Shown here: positions 37,012 through 47,759 of the stretch, in pieces | Layout: each line of letters begins with the position of its first letter | Position numbering within the stretch: position 1 is the first letter of the stretch | Source of the DNA: Diplolepis rosae | Taxonomy: Eukaryota > Arthropoda > Insecta > Hymenoptera > Diplolepididae | NCBI GenBank assembly: GCA_030998225.1 | Contig: JAPYXD010000684.1 | Coordinates: 2,048,501 to 2,112,500 of the forward strand | Length of the DNA: 64,000 bases | Direction of reading: 5' to 3' | Made by a program: the position numbers and the translations under genes | Notes under the pieces: model-generated | The model's input: the letters and a program-made list of their open reading frames with translations, nothing else | Database searches by the model: none | What the model was told of the DNA's origin: nothing

Positions 37012-37707
37012 GTGGTTTTTTTACGAACACATTTATTTTCATGATAATAGAAAAAATTATTTTTTTGATAATTTATGAATAATCATAAAACTCATTACAT
37101 TATTCATATGTTACGAGTATAAAGCGATAATTAAACAATTAACCATCACTTCCCATCATTTTTTGATAATAACGTTCTCGAAAAAGCAGATAATAATAGA
37201 ACATTAGTGGAAATTGCGCCCGACGCCGTCGATCGAAGATCGTAATTTCACGCGCATCACATTACAAAAAAATTCATATTTTGCACAATTTTTGAGTTCG
37301 CACCTTAATTATATACCTAAAATTTGCGTAATACTTGCAGCTGTCACTATGAATTTTTTCAGATTTTTCAAAGATGACGTTTTTTCAAAAAATTAATTTG
37401 TTTGAAAAAAACATTTTTTTTAACATTAAATTTGGAGTAAAAATTTTCCCAAAAAATACTGCTACATCGGTCATTGAATGATACGTTTGTGTAATTTTTT
37501 TCACAATTTTTCCTAGTTTCAGTTTTAAAATAATTGAAAAAGAACAAAAACATTTTTTGTTTTTTTCATCCCATAACTTTTTAAATAATGCATGAAATAA
37601 TCTCAAATGTTGGGTTTCTTCATTATTTATGTTGGTCTATCAATCCTTGAAATTTCAAGTAAATCGGAAACATGGAGTCCTGAACCCGTCCGATTTGCCA
37701 TGGAACC
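37012..37707 (+). repeat. Third copy of the arm, distal half only
   Basis: Direct-orientation match to about 20-715 of the window, including tgcgcccgacgccgtcgatc and the caaatttggag / ctgctacatcgg blocks. It retains both stretches that are deleted from the right arm. The match ends abruptly at 'catggaac(c/a)c' followed by unrelated sequence. ORFs 37385-37606 and 37368-37553 are the degenerate counterparts of the 374-613 ORF. Confidence 0.8.
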
Positions 37708-38944
37708 CACCATATATTCTTGCATTTCATATACATTTAATAAATTATTTTTAAATAATTATAATTATAATCCAAAACACTTCTATACCTTCTTTATTTT
37801 ATTTTGCAAATTCTTTTCCTCAACTATAAATTTAATAAAGTTTGGTAAAAATTTAAAAATGAAAGTAAGTAAATAAATTCTTTTGACAATAATTTTAATC
37901 AACTTGGAGTGTCGGGGAAATTAAATTAAAAAATCAAAAAAATTGAGTAAAAAATAAAAGTATTAAATTTCATACGATATTACTGCATTTTTGTATTTGA
38001 AAGTATAAATATGGTTTATAAATAACAATTCTTATATTTATTCCATCGTAACTCAAAATATTTTCATTATTCAATAAAACAACTCGCAATATCTTCCAAT
38101 ATCAAAATATCAGAACTTCCAATTTTGAGAACATATTTTCTATGGTTTGAATAATTTTCTTTTTGGTTAGAGGCTTTCTTTGCGAATACATAATATCTAT
38201 TTCTTTCTTTTCATTAAAATAATGAAAAAAATTCATAAAAATATTGCTGGTTTATTATTCAGTACATTAATAGTCTTAAATATAATTTTGACTTAATTTA
38301 TTCCTATTGTTTTAATTTCAATCAAGTAATGTTAAGTGTAGAATATTTAAAGAGAGATATTTTGTCGAACTTTTTTCATTGATTATTTCATCGAGAATTT
38401 CTGTATAATGACTTTTGTCACATAGATACTATTTGTTGCATTTTTGAGCGGGATATGCTTGCTAATAATTTTAAGTTCTGTTCTATACTCTATATGTAAT
38501 TTTGTTGTAAAAAGGAAGTCTAAGAGCTATAAAGAGGAGCTATAAAGTCATAAACTTTCCAACTTCGCAAAATAAAATTGATATGCCTCGACTTCTTTAC
38601 TTAAATAATTTTATTTGAAGTTCAACAATTTTTAAATTTAAATAAAAAAATTAGCCATTTTATGCGAAAATTTTAAGTTGAAAGTATATCTGAATCTTGT
38701 TTTTTACAAAGGTAAAAAAAGTCTATAATTTCTAAGATTATCGTCTTATTTCAATATTTTGATATCTCTTCTTAAATGCTGTTTTGAAATTGTCTGTAAA
38801 AGGGTTTAAAAAATATTTTTCTATTATTGTATTTTTTTTATAATTAATCGATTAATTTGAATACCATATTGAGATATAAGTAGAAATTAATAGTAGTATA
38901 TTTTTGGAAAAGATTTGCTTTGAGGTCCATAAATGATAAAATTA
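37708..38944. other. AT-rich intergenic DNA, no gene seen
   Basis: More than 1.2 kb with no ORF of interest (a 89-codon frame at 37607-37876 starts in the repeat and is not gene-like), no RNA gene and no repeat shared with other parts of the window. Confidence 0.5.
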
Positions 38945-39415
38945 ATATCAATCTGACATTTCAGCTTAGATCGGAACCCTCATCAGGTTTTTTTTATTAA
39001 ATTATGAAAATATACAGAAAAAGTCGGTTGTTAAATTGACGTAACTTTTTTATATGACAATTGTAATAGTTTGGTTTTTGGGGTTTACTAAGTATACTTA
39101 TTCCAAGAAATATAAATCATGTATTTCACACCCATACAATACATACTCAATTTGCCGTGCAAAAAATGTCACGTAAAGAATTTCTTTGAAATATTTTTCT
39201 TGAAAAAAATGTTTTTAGGATTGTTTTATATTCAAGCCTTTCGTTTTCAAATATATAATATATTTACCATGTAAAAAAGCTACGTCTTTTCAAATCTGAA
39301 ATATTTCATTCCAAGAAAATCTCAATTCAGCTTCCCACTTTTTCTTGTATTTTTAGGTTTTAACAGATTTTAATAAAAATTACTAATAAGGGCTCCGATC
39401 TGAGCCAAAATGTCA
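38945..39415. mobile_element. Foldback element, family 1 (copy b)
   Basis: Left end ATCTGACATTTCAGCTTAGA followed by TCGGAACCCTCATCAG pairs with right end AAGGGCTCCGATCTGAGCC followed by AAAATGTCAGAT. The CCCTCATCAG core and its complement are shared with the element at 23500-24050, so both belong to one family of noncoding foldback elements, diverged in their interiors. No ORF. Confidence 0.65.
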
Positions 39416-39527
39416 GATTCATATTAATTTCATCATTTTCGACCAGAAAGTCAATATTTTCCAACAATAAACCAGTATTTACGACCAATGGTCAATACAT
39501 CTTGCACTTTCAATTAATAGTATAGTA

Positions 39528-39803
39528 CACAAAAAAACTTTTTATATCAATTTTACTAAAGTACTTTTCAATTTAGTGAAAGACGTATCACTCTAAGACT
39601 TTTTGTCAAAAAAAATACTAAACTTTAGAAGAATGATATGAAACTTTAGTCTGAATTATATTAAAATTTGTTATGAATTATGCTATAGTTTCATATCATT
39701 CTCCTAAAGTTTAGTATTTTTTTTGACAAAAGGTCTTAGTGATACGTTTTTCCCTAAATTGAAAAATACTACAGTAGAAGTTGATATAAAGAGTTTCTCC
39801 GTG
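39528..39803. mobile_element. MITE with TA duplication (mariner-like)
   Basis: 276 bp forming a nearly complete hairpin, flanked by TA on both sides (39526-39527 and 39804-39805). Ends are CACAAAAAAACTTTTTATAT and, inverted, CACGGAGAAACTCTTTATAT. The arms run on through 'actaaactttag' to a centre near 39668. There is no coding potential. TA target and ends starting CAC resemble the I segment of the 1,444-bp array, perhaps a distant relative. Confidence 0.75.
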
Positions 39804-39805
39804 TA

Positions 39806-40640
39806 CCTAAAGAAAATAGTATGTATAATGATAAAAATTGAATTAAAATATTATGAATTTTAAATAAAATTGTAATTATATTTAAAAATGTTATACTTAA
39901 TTTTGTTCTGAATATTTTTAATTTACAAAAAATTTAAAAAGTTTAATTAGGAATTTCAAAGTGACATGTTTGATAACATGTCTACTATTATATTGACCCA
40001 AATTCATTTAAACTTATAGGTATGAATCAGTATTATTTCAGTACAGGATTTTTTTCACGTACTCCTGTATTCTGTTCCGGATATATTTCTATGTACATAA
40101 TACGAAAAAATGTAAATAATGAACAATAAATTCAATTCAATTTGAAGAAATATTATTACAAGTATACTTATTTGCTGAGGAAATTGATTCTGATTGTAAA
40201 TTAGAGTCAACATACAAACTAGACAATCCTTGTTATTTTTTATAATTCCGAAATTCAGCATTGTAGAAAGGGAGTCTAATGTGGATATATGTTTAAATAT
40301 TATTTATATTCATTTATTAAAATGATTGATTAAAATTAAAATTTATTTATTCATTAAAATTTAATACCTGATTTTTAAATTTATTCATTTATTAATTAAA
40401 ATGTAATAATTTATTATTAAATTATATTTAATTATAAATAATTATAATATAATATTTATTAATTAATTATAATTTAATATTATAATTAATTAATTAATGT
40501 TTAATGACTACCAATAAACTTCTGATATTAAAATTAATAAAAAATTAAAAATCAAACTCATCATATTATACGCCCAAATGTTCAACATCATATCTTGCGT
40601 TTTATCGCTGGACTTGAATATTTTCAATTTATACAGCTTA
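39806..40640. other. AT-rich spacer with low-complexity AATTAAT tracts
   Basis: A very AT-rich stretch, including a run of attaattaat words at about 40360-40500. A 68-codon minus-strand ORF (40261-40055) has no recognisable features. Nothing else is supported. Confidence 0.5.
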
Positions 40641-40901
40641 AGCAAATGTAAGCTATAGGCACCGTGCGTGACTGCAGCGCCATAGCATGAGTGAACTAAA
40701 GGAGGCTGTTCGAGAACTTTTACAATGTATTATAATGGGACTTAGTTATAAAAATGTTTATTATCAATAAAAAAACAAACAAAAAAACAATTTGATTCAC
40801 TTTAAAATTCGATTGTTTTTCCTTGTGAAGTATTTGTGTGAAATCAGCAGTAAAAAGTAAGTATTTTCCATAATAAAAATGATATAGAAACCAGTAAATA
40901 T

Positions 40902-41265
40902 TTTTTTTTTTTTTGGTGAGGAGGAAAAATGGCGAAATCTTTCATAGACGTTGTACAGGACTCTCCTAGGATGGGTCTAGGCATACCTGTTAAAACCAAA
41001 AAACCCCCTCTCACGAACCAATGCACCGCCCGCGGAACCGCCTTTCGGCTTTAAACTTCGCGGGCAGTTGGTTCCAGCTTAAAGTCGCGTACGACTCTTC
41101 CGTCGTCCGTTCGCCCGGGACTCCCATCCACGGGCATACGCCCGCTAGGCAGGCCGGCCAACCGCGCCAACCAGGAAAGGAATAAGAAGATTCTTCCCCC
41201 GGTCGACGCGAACAGCCAAGTCCGCCCAAGACGCAGGACCGCGGGTGTAGGGACCGATGCGATTT
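40902..41265 (-). other. 3' UTR and poly(A) tail of the R1-clade element
   Basis: About 350 bp of GC-rich sequence follows the ORF2 stop and ends in a homopolymer of about 14 A residues on the minus strand, at the target duplication. A 72-codon frame here is not conserved-looking. A poly(A) end indicates priming at a nick without a specific 28S target. Confidence 0.8.
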
Positions 41266-44250
41266 CTACTGGCCTCCATTGTTGCCGCGCTCTGCACGCT
41301 CATCGAGCTCCCTCGCCTTCATCACCAGGGTGACGAATGACTCGATAAACATCCAAATCTGTTCAGACTGGAGCATGAGAGAGACCATCGTGTCAGTATT
41401 GAGCTCGGCACCCACTGCCTGACCAAGGGCCTCCCTTGCCGCGCCCCACTTTGCGCAGACGAAGAGTGTGTGCTCTGCATTATCCACAAGGGAACCGCAG
41501 TAGCGGCACGACTCATCGTCTCTTTTCTTGAAGCGCTTCAGGTACGCATTAAAGCAACCATGGCCCGAAAGCGCTTGCGCCAAGTAAAAGCCGACTTGAC
41601 CGTGCTTTCTATCCAGCCAGGTGGCGAGCTCCGGGATCAGACGGTGTGTCCATCTCCCGGTTTGGTCACCATGCCATCTCGTCTGCCATTTCTCGACGAG
41701 TCTGCGCCTTCCATCCTTGCGGATGGCCTCCTTCGCGCGAGCGATTTCCTGCAGGTCGGCGCAGGTAAGCTCCTTGCGAAGCTGAAAGGTCTCCTGCCTT
41801 TCCTCCGCCAATAAATCTATTAGCGGGACGCTCGCCAGGACCAGCACAGCACTCGTCGACACAGTTCGGTATGCTGAGAAAATTCTCATCACCACACCTC
41901 TCTGTGCCGAGAACAGCTTCTTCAGGATAGCATGGTTGTTAAGGGCACTTGTCCAGATCGGAGCTGCATAAAGCAGCTTCGAATTTACCACGCTCGCCAC
42001 CAGCCTTCTCTTAGCTTCCCTAGGACCACCAATGTTGGGCATGAGCCGAGTCAGGGCGGCCCCACACTGGATGGCTTTGGAGGTCGCGATCTGCAGGTGT
42101 TCGCCGAAGCTAAGCCTTCGATCCAACTGCACACCCAGGTACTTAATGCTCTTTTTCCACTTGATTTCATGTTCCCCGAGAACGATCCTCGGGTATTTGA
42201 AGGATCGCCTGTCTGTGACCAGCAAAGCCTCGGTCTTCTCAGGGGCCATTTTCAGGCATCTGCTATCCAACCAACGCTTTGCCCGCCACAGACTATCATT
42301 GATCCTCAGCTCCAGGATTTTGACGTCGTCAGCGGCGCACACGACAAGTGCGTCATCCGCGAAGCCAATGATGCTCGTTCCAGCAGGCAGATCCATGCGC
42401 AAGAAATCGTCGTACATGACGTTCCAGACGAGTGGACCTACCCGCAACCTTGAGGGGCGCCACATGTCATCTCTTCTTTGAGAGACCATTTGTCGCCCTC
42501 GTATATCACCCACCTGTCGCTCAGATAGTCATCTATCATTCGTAACAGGTAGTCTGGAACCTTTTTCCGCACCATCGCCTCGATGCAGATGTTCCATCTC
42601 GCGGTATTGAACGCATTGCGTATGTCAATGCTGATCAACGCGCAGAATCCCTTACGCTTACCAGTTCCTCTTCTTGCTTTAGTGGCGATGTCCACCACTG
42701 CCTGGATGGCGTCAACTGTGGACCTGCCTTTCCGAAAGCCGAACTGGTTTTCCGAGAGACCATTCTCGCGGACCATGTGACCCTGTAGTCTTTGTAGGAT
42801 CATTTCCTCCAGAAGTTTCCCCATCGTATCCAATAAACATATTGGCCTATACGATGAGGCAGCCCCTAGAGGTTTGTTGCCTTTCCTCAGCAGGACCAAC
42901 CTCTGCTTCTTCCAGTCTGCGAAGAACCTCCCCTCCCGAAGACAGGAGTTGAAGACTTCTAGGAGGATCTCCGGGTATACCCCGATCACCTCTTTGAGGA
43001 TCTCGTTCGGCAACCCGTCGATCCCCGGCGCTGTGTTTGCCTTGAGCCTTCCACCCGCTCTCTTTAGTTCTTCGAGAGTGAAGAGTTCTTCACCCCGGAC
43101 CACGCAGGAACTTCGGTCCTGTCTTTGGAACGGCTCTACATGCGGGACCAAGCTTCGCACGATGTACTTGACACGATCGGCACTATCCAGGCCCGAAGTC
43201 TTTCTTCTAGTCACTAATCTCTTATTGACTATTTTGAAGGCGAGACCCCATGGATCCTTCTCGACTTCTCCGATCAAGTCTTTCCAGCACTGAAGTCGGC
43301 TTTTTTTTATGCTTTGCCTCAGAGCTGATTTTGCTTTTTTCCATGCCTCGCGCAGCAGATGTTCACCCTTTGAGCGGGTTAAACTCCGCCGCGCTGTATG
43401 GCACTTTCGACGCAGGACCACTTTCCGCCTCGCCGCCCGCACAGTGTCCTCCAACGACCCAGCAGACCTTGCCCAACCAAGCTCATCTATGAGCCTGGTT
43501 TTTTCAAGATGTTCGCGAAGCTTGTCTTTGCTGAGTCGTTTTGTGTTCCAGGAGGGGCTCCTTACCTTGCCGCCCCTTCCCGTATTCACTGGGTGACTCC
43601 GTTCCTGGATGCTAAACTCAATGCACTGGTGGTCACTCAATGTTATCACATCGAGGACGCACCAGTCGCCTATCCTGGAGGCAATACGGGGCGCGGCAAT
43701 TGTGAGGTCGATAATCGACCCCCCCGCTCCTCGTCTGAACGTAAAATCCCTGCCCCGATTCAATACAATCAGGTCATTCCTGGCGACCATCTCACTGACC
43801 AAGATTGCCCTCCTGTCCCGTCTTATTAAATTCTTGACTATTAAAGTCACCCGCAATAAGGGACCGCCCACTAGCCTCTTTGAGGCTTTCCTCAAGGAGG
43901 AGGATCTGGGTCTCGAAGATCTCGAAAGGATCGTTGGGGGAGAAGTAGCAGCTGTACACACGTACCCCCGCTACCTCTACCCAAACGAACCCCGATTCGG
44001 TCTCCAGGAACTCCGCGATGCTCAAATCAGGGCTGCAGACAAGGATCCCAGCCCTCCTTGATGCATCCTGGTACCAAGCAGAGTTTTCGGACCATTTGTG
44101 TTGCTCACTAATGAGCAACACATCGGCTCTCCTCTCCCTGGCAGTCTGCAGCAGAAGGTTCTGGGCTTCCTTCCCTCTCCCGAGGTTGAGCTGTAGAAAT
44201 TTCACTTTCCACCTCTCAACCTCCGGAGCTCTGCCCTGAATATTGCGCAA
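41266..44250 (-). pseudogene. ORF2: endonuclease, reverse transcriptase, zinc finger (two frameshifts)
   Basis: The N-terminal segment (44250-43792) has APE motifs: FLQLNLGR, LLISEQHKW with the catalytic Glu, and GDFN. A frameshift near 43820-43855 moves the rest of the endonuclease, including TLSDHQCIEF, into the next frame (43961-42438). That frame continues through the RT: TAPGIDGLPNEI, SYRPICLLDTMGKLLE, ENQFGFRKGRSTVDAI, SIDIRNAFNTARW and the GAPQG box. One base missing at about 42444 shifts the frame again; the third segment (42513-41266) holds FADDALVVC, KYLGVQLDRRLSF and a C-terminal CCHC finger CRYCGSLVDNAEHTLFVC. All parts of an R1-type ORF2 are present. The start overlaps the end of ORF1 by about 49 bp, as in related elements. 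Confidence 0.92.
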
Positions 44251-45525
44251 GAACCGCTCCCCGAAGCATGGGCGACATCTTTTTCGCCCCTATCAGTACA
44301 ATTCAGGCACCGAGGGGGAGCTTTGCGCTCCTTGGCCACGTGTGACGCGCCCCCACACCTCCAGCAGGCATCCTTCCTGCCTGGAAGCGTGCAGCCACGC
44401 GACACATGGCCGTATCCCTAGCACCTGAAGCACCGGGCAACCTCGACATGCTCTCGGATGCGGCAGTTTACCCACCCTACCTTTAATCTACCAAGCCCGA
44501 GCAAGCTCCGGGCGTCCGCCTCGGTTAAACGGACCACCGCAGTCTGCACACCGCAGAAGCGTTTGTACAGCCTGCACTGGTCCCCGAGGTCTGGCTTGCC
44601 CAGTGCGATGCAAAGCGCGGCAATAACCTCTTCTCTTGTGACTGTCTCGTCGAGGTTCCTAACTTCAAGGGACCTCTTCGAGACCAAAGATTTAACTTCG
44701 GCCTTCTCTCCGACCGCCTGTTCGAGCGCCTTTTCGAAGGTCTAGACGTCACCCCCCTTTCTGAGGACCAGGAGAATCTCCTCCCTCCTGGTTCTCCGAA
44801 TGGAGAGGGCATCCGCCCCAGCGTTTTGGGGGTTTACTTTCGCCTTCATAGCCTTCAGGATATCGGCGTAGGACTCTCCATCCTTCGCCGACACCCTGAT
44901 AGCGTCGCCCGACCGTGCGGCCGGAGAGCGCCTCGCCAACTTCACCTTTGTTTTAGGTTCCTGCGCAGATGGCACAGGAACCTCTTTTTTCTTCTCTTTT
45001 TTTCTTTTTTTTCTTCTCCACCAGCTGCCATTCCCCATCCTTTTTGGGGGTTTGGCTTCTGGTGGCCGCAGCGTAAGTTGGCGATATGCCGCCCTTCCCT
45101 TTCTTGGCAAGCCGATCTTCGGGGGGAGAAGGAGCAACCCTCTTCTCCCCCTTTGTCAGCTCTTTTGAAGTATCTCCCAGAGACGCAGAGCGCAGTCTCC
45201 GGAAGATACCCATATTTTCGACGGCGGGGTGGGATTCCATCCTTTTCTGGATTTCCACCCCGCTCCCTAGTAAGCACTTGTGGGTGTTCAGCATTCCGCT
45301 CAACACCTCCGTAGCCTCACTCACACTGTCCTTAACATGGCCAGGGTTGTTTCTCAGCATACCCTGCTGGATAACGCTGAGAGCCCTGGCCAACCTCTCC
45401 ATTTTCTTACTTTGCTCCTTCAGGAGCTGAAGGACGTCTTTCCATCCATCAGCCCCTGGAGGAGTGTGTGAGTGCGCATCAGGCGCCTTCACCGCTTCAT
45501 CTCTTTTATTATTTTCAAAATTCAT
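44202..45525 (-). pseudogene. ORF1: nucleic-acid-binding gag-like protein (frameshift and two stops)
   Basis: The start codon at 45525 opens a 190-codon frame with a helical, coiled-coil-like N terminus and a lysine-rich region. A length change in the homopolymeric AG tract near 44980-45015 moves the reading to the frame 45137-44742. TAG at 44744-44742 interrupts the next domain, which then continues to TAG at 44420-44418. That second stop falls inside the first zinc knuckle (CFRC, stop, GYGHVSRGC). The second knuckle, CWRCGGASHVAKE, appears to lack its final Cys, and a CLNC pair begins the third. ORF1 proteins of this clade bind element RNA and form the RNP. The product is not made intact from this copy. 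Confidence 0.85.
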
Positions 45526-46438
45526 ATTAATTTCGTCGTGTCTTAAGACGGTTCGCCCATCATGGGAGCCCTACCGCAGTAGGGCTACTATCCCCGCCTG
45601 TATAGATCCCTAGTTATGTGCACCGAAACCGAGAAGCGGCTTATCGGATGGTCGATCCTATCGGCACATTAAATGAAGCTAGTAAAAAAGGTTACGGGAT
45701 AGGCCCGCGCCATAATGATGCTAAAGGTTTAACGTCACCCCTATCGACCGAGCGGTGCCGGGTCCGCCCCGACACCTGACCCGGACTTCAGGCTAGACGG
45801 TGTGCGATTTATCCTACGCAGCGTCGGGTATAAGGAAATACTGACCAGGTAATCCTTCATTCCTGCGCCCGGGCGTCCATGATTTCAACCCCGAAATTGG
45901 TTCCAGACAGTAGAAACGTGAGCGGTTTTCCCAGTTTAACATGTGGTTTCACGGGATCTTTGCCCTTCGCGGCCGAACACCGGAGGGACTTACATTTACC
46001 CATATTACTTCCACAGAGGTAAGGTACTGACATCGCGTCCTACCCTTGGCTAGTCTATCGGGAATATCCACCAGGCGCCGGCCGCAGCCCATTCACTCGG
46101 CAACGCATTCATACTTGTATGTGTGGTTGTCGGTATCGTGCATTGCGTTGTGATGTGACCGCGAGAAGGGCACGAGGGAAGTTCAGCGTCACCGCCGCAT
46201 GCGCATTTGGGTTGATACCCCGATTAAGGGGCCCCCCGCATTCACACTGTTTCCACTCATGCGGCATCAAGGAACCTGTTCAAGGTCCCCTGATGCCTTT
46301 TGCTCCGCACCGCGTCCTCACGCGTCCGAAGTTTGAGGAGAGACCATTCGAACGCGTGCGCCCGGCAGGCCCACCGCTAGGGAAAGTCTGTCCCCTCCTC
46401 CTTTCGCATCCGGGCTTGGGACCGGCAATGGCGGAGTT
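45526..46438 (-). other. 5' UTR / internal promoter region of the R1-clade element
   Basis: About 0.9 kb of GC-rich, CpG-containing sequence without a conserved ORF, upstream of ORF1 and ending exactly at the target duplication. Non-LTR elements carry their promoter here. I first considered rRNA because of its composition, but I see no rRNA signature. Confidence 0.7.
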
Positions 46439-46458
46439 GAAACCAGTAAATATAAGGT

Positions 46459-47135
46459 TAAGGTAGTTGTCGTGCCAAAAATCAGTCTCTGGAAAAAGAA
46501 GTTTTTCTATGATTTCAAGACTGGAAATTATATCATCAGCCATGTCATATGTAAGGAAAGACACTATTTTTAATGAAAAAATTTAAAAATTACGAAAAAT
46601 AATTTTTTAATAATGTTTTTTATAATAGGATTTTTCCTTACTATCGCTTCTTACCAATTTTTGAAAAATGATCGAAGTTTCTTAAATCATTGCTTATTTT
46701 TTCGGGGAAAATATTCTCTACAACTTGACCGTTTCCAATTTTTGAAAATAAATTCTTTAATGGCTGAAATAATTAAAAATCAATTTTCCAAAACAAAATT
46801 TTTATAAACAAATTGCTGTATTTAATAATAATTGATTTATTTTCAAAAATTGGAAACGGTTAAGTTGTAGAGAATATTTCCCCCGAAAAAGTAAGCTATG
46901 ATTTAAGAAACTTCAATCATTTTCAAAAAATTGGTAAGAAGCGATAGTAAAGAAATATCCTATTACAAAAAACATTATTAAAATATTATTTTTCGTAATT
47001 TTTAAATTTTTTCATTAAAAAGAGTTTCTTTTCTTACATATGACACGGCTGATGATATAATTCTCAGTCTTGAAATCATAGAAAAACTTCTTTTTCCAGA
47101 GACTGTTTTTTGGCATGACGACTACCTTAAGTTAA
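46459..47135. mobile_element. Large foldback element with TTAA at both ends
   Basis: About 300-bp arms pair over almost their whole length: GGTAGTTGTCGTGCC at the left matches the complement of GGCATGACGACTACC at the right, and similarity continues to an AT-rich loop at about 46755-46840. TTAA flanks each end, as expected for piggyBac-type insertion. The R1-clade element inserted about 5 bp outside its left end. There is no coding capacity; the 64-codon ORF 46613-46807 is an arm artefact. Confidence 0.75.
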
Positions 47136-47228
47136 TGACAGATCGAAACAGACTATAAAAATAATAAAGAATTAAATTGTAATTTCATAATGACACTTTT
47201 AGGTACTTGTTAAGTAAATAAATATTAA

Positions 47229-47471
47229 TTGTTTATTTTCAGATTCAAATTCATCATGGATATAATTATTAAAACAGGTTTTCAATCAATTAAACATACA
47301 ATAGAATTTCAACCACAAACGAAAATTAAAGGTATAAATCTCGTTCTGACAGAACACGTACGAGATGTCCAAGAGTTCCGTAGAAATAATGGAAGTTATT
47401 TAATAAAATCTCGTATAATTCGACAAGCATCAGTTCATGCAACACCCTACAGTACCCACTTATTCCTTTGA
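47229..47471 (+). CDS. Short ORF, possible fragment of a SWIM-type transposon protein
   Basis: 80 codons, preceded by a good splice acceptor (tttattttcag at about 47242), so translation of the exon more likely starts around MDIIIKTGFQ. The text KGINLVLTEHVRDVQEF, followed by IKSRIIRQASVHATPYSTHL, is balanced in composition, unlike the noise ORFs around it. It reminds me of the region just before the SWIM zinc finger in MULE-like or other insect transposon-derived proteins (an 'RQxSVxxxPY' pattern), but the SWIM cysteines themselves are not present downstream and the frame stops. It could be a truncated exon of a degraded transposon. The identification is from memory and weak. Confidence 0.35.
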   Translation: MFIFRFKFIMDIIIKTGFQSIKHTIEFQPQTKIKGINLVLTEHVRDVQEFRRNNGSYLIKSRIIRQASVHATPYSTHLFL

Positions 47472-47759
47472 TTTATTTTCCATTTAGACGTTAGAAATTT
47501 ATAAAATTTACACTCACTTTTCATGCTTGTATTTTTACAATTCACAACACAACAACTTCGGTGGCTCATTTCAGCTATATTTTTTTAATTAAAACAAAAT
47601 TTAGATTTGCACATGTATTTTGATTGCTCGGAAATATAAAACAGCCTCCTTTAACGCCTAAATTATCCACTGCGTGCGCTGGCGTCGATTTAACTCTCCC
47701 TACCATGACTTCGCACGGTGCCTATTGGTTATTCGTGTGTTTTGAGGGGTACGGGGAGA

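Larger units (their letters stand above)
40902..46438 (-). mobile_element. R1-clade non-LTR retrotransposon, full length but mutated
   Basis: This GC-rich block stands out against AT-rich flanks. It is bounded by a perfect 15-bp duplication, GAAACCAGTAAATAT (40887-40901 and 46439-46453), and its minus-strand 3' end carries a poly(A) run (T's up to 40914). On the minus strand the order is a 0.9-kb 5' UTR, ORF1 (gag-like with CCHC knuckles), ORF2 (APE endonuclease, RT, C-terminal zinc finger) and a 3' UTR. The layout, with overlapping ORFs, three-knuckle ORF1 and a FADD RT box, fits the R1 clade. ORF1 has a frameshift and two stops and ORF2 has two frameshifts, so the copy is dead, although the complete 5' end and clean duplication suggest the insertion is not ancient. 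Confidence 0.93.
40655..47725. repeat. Short inverted sequence pair enclosing the non-LTR element
   Basis: ataggcaccgtgcg (40655-40668) and taaaggaggctgtt (40697-40710) recur as complements, in mirrored order, at 47712-47725 and 47640-47653. Between each pair the sequences differ. The two sides may be ends of an old transposon later hit by the non-LTR element and a foldback, or two copies of an unidentified element in opposite orientation. Confidence 0.5.

Noticed and set aside
41470..45471. Many plus-strand ORFs (up to 173 codons) opposite the R1-clade element
   Set aside because: They are antisense shadows of ORF1 and ORF2 in GC-rich DNA.
45526..46438. GC-rich block that could be an rRNA gene fragment
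   Set aside because: It ends exactly at the 15-bp target duplication and leads into ORF1 of the non-LTR element; no rRNA core sequence is recognisable, so it is the element's 5' UTR.
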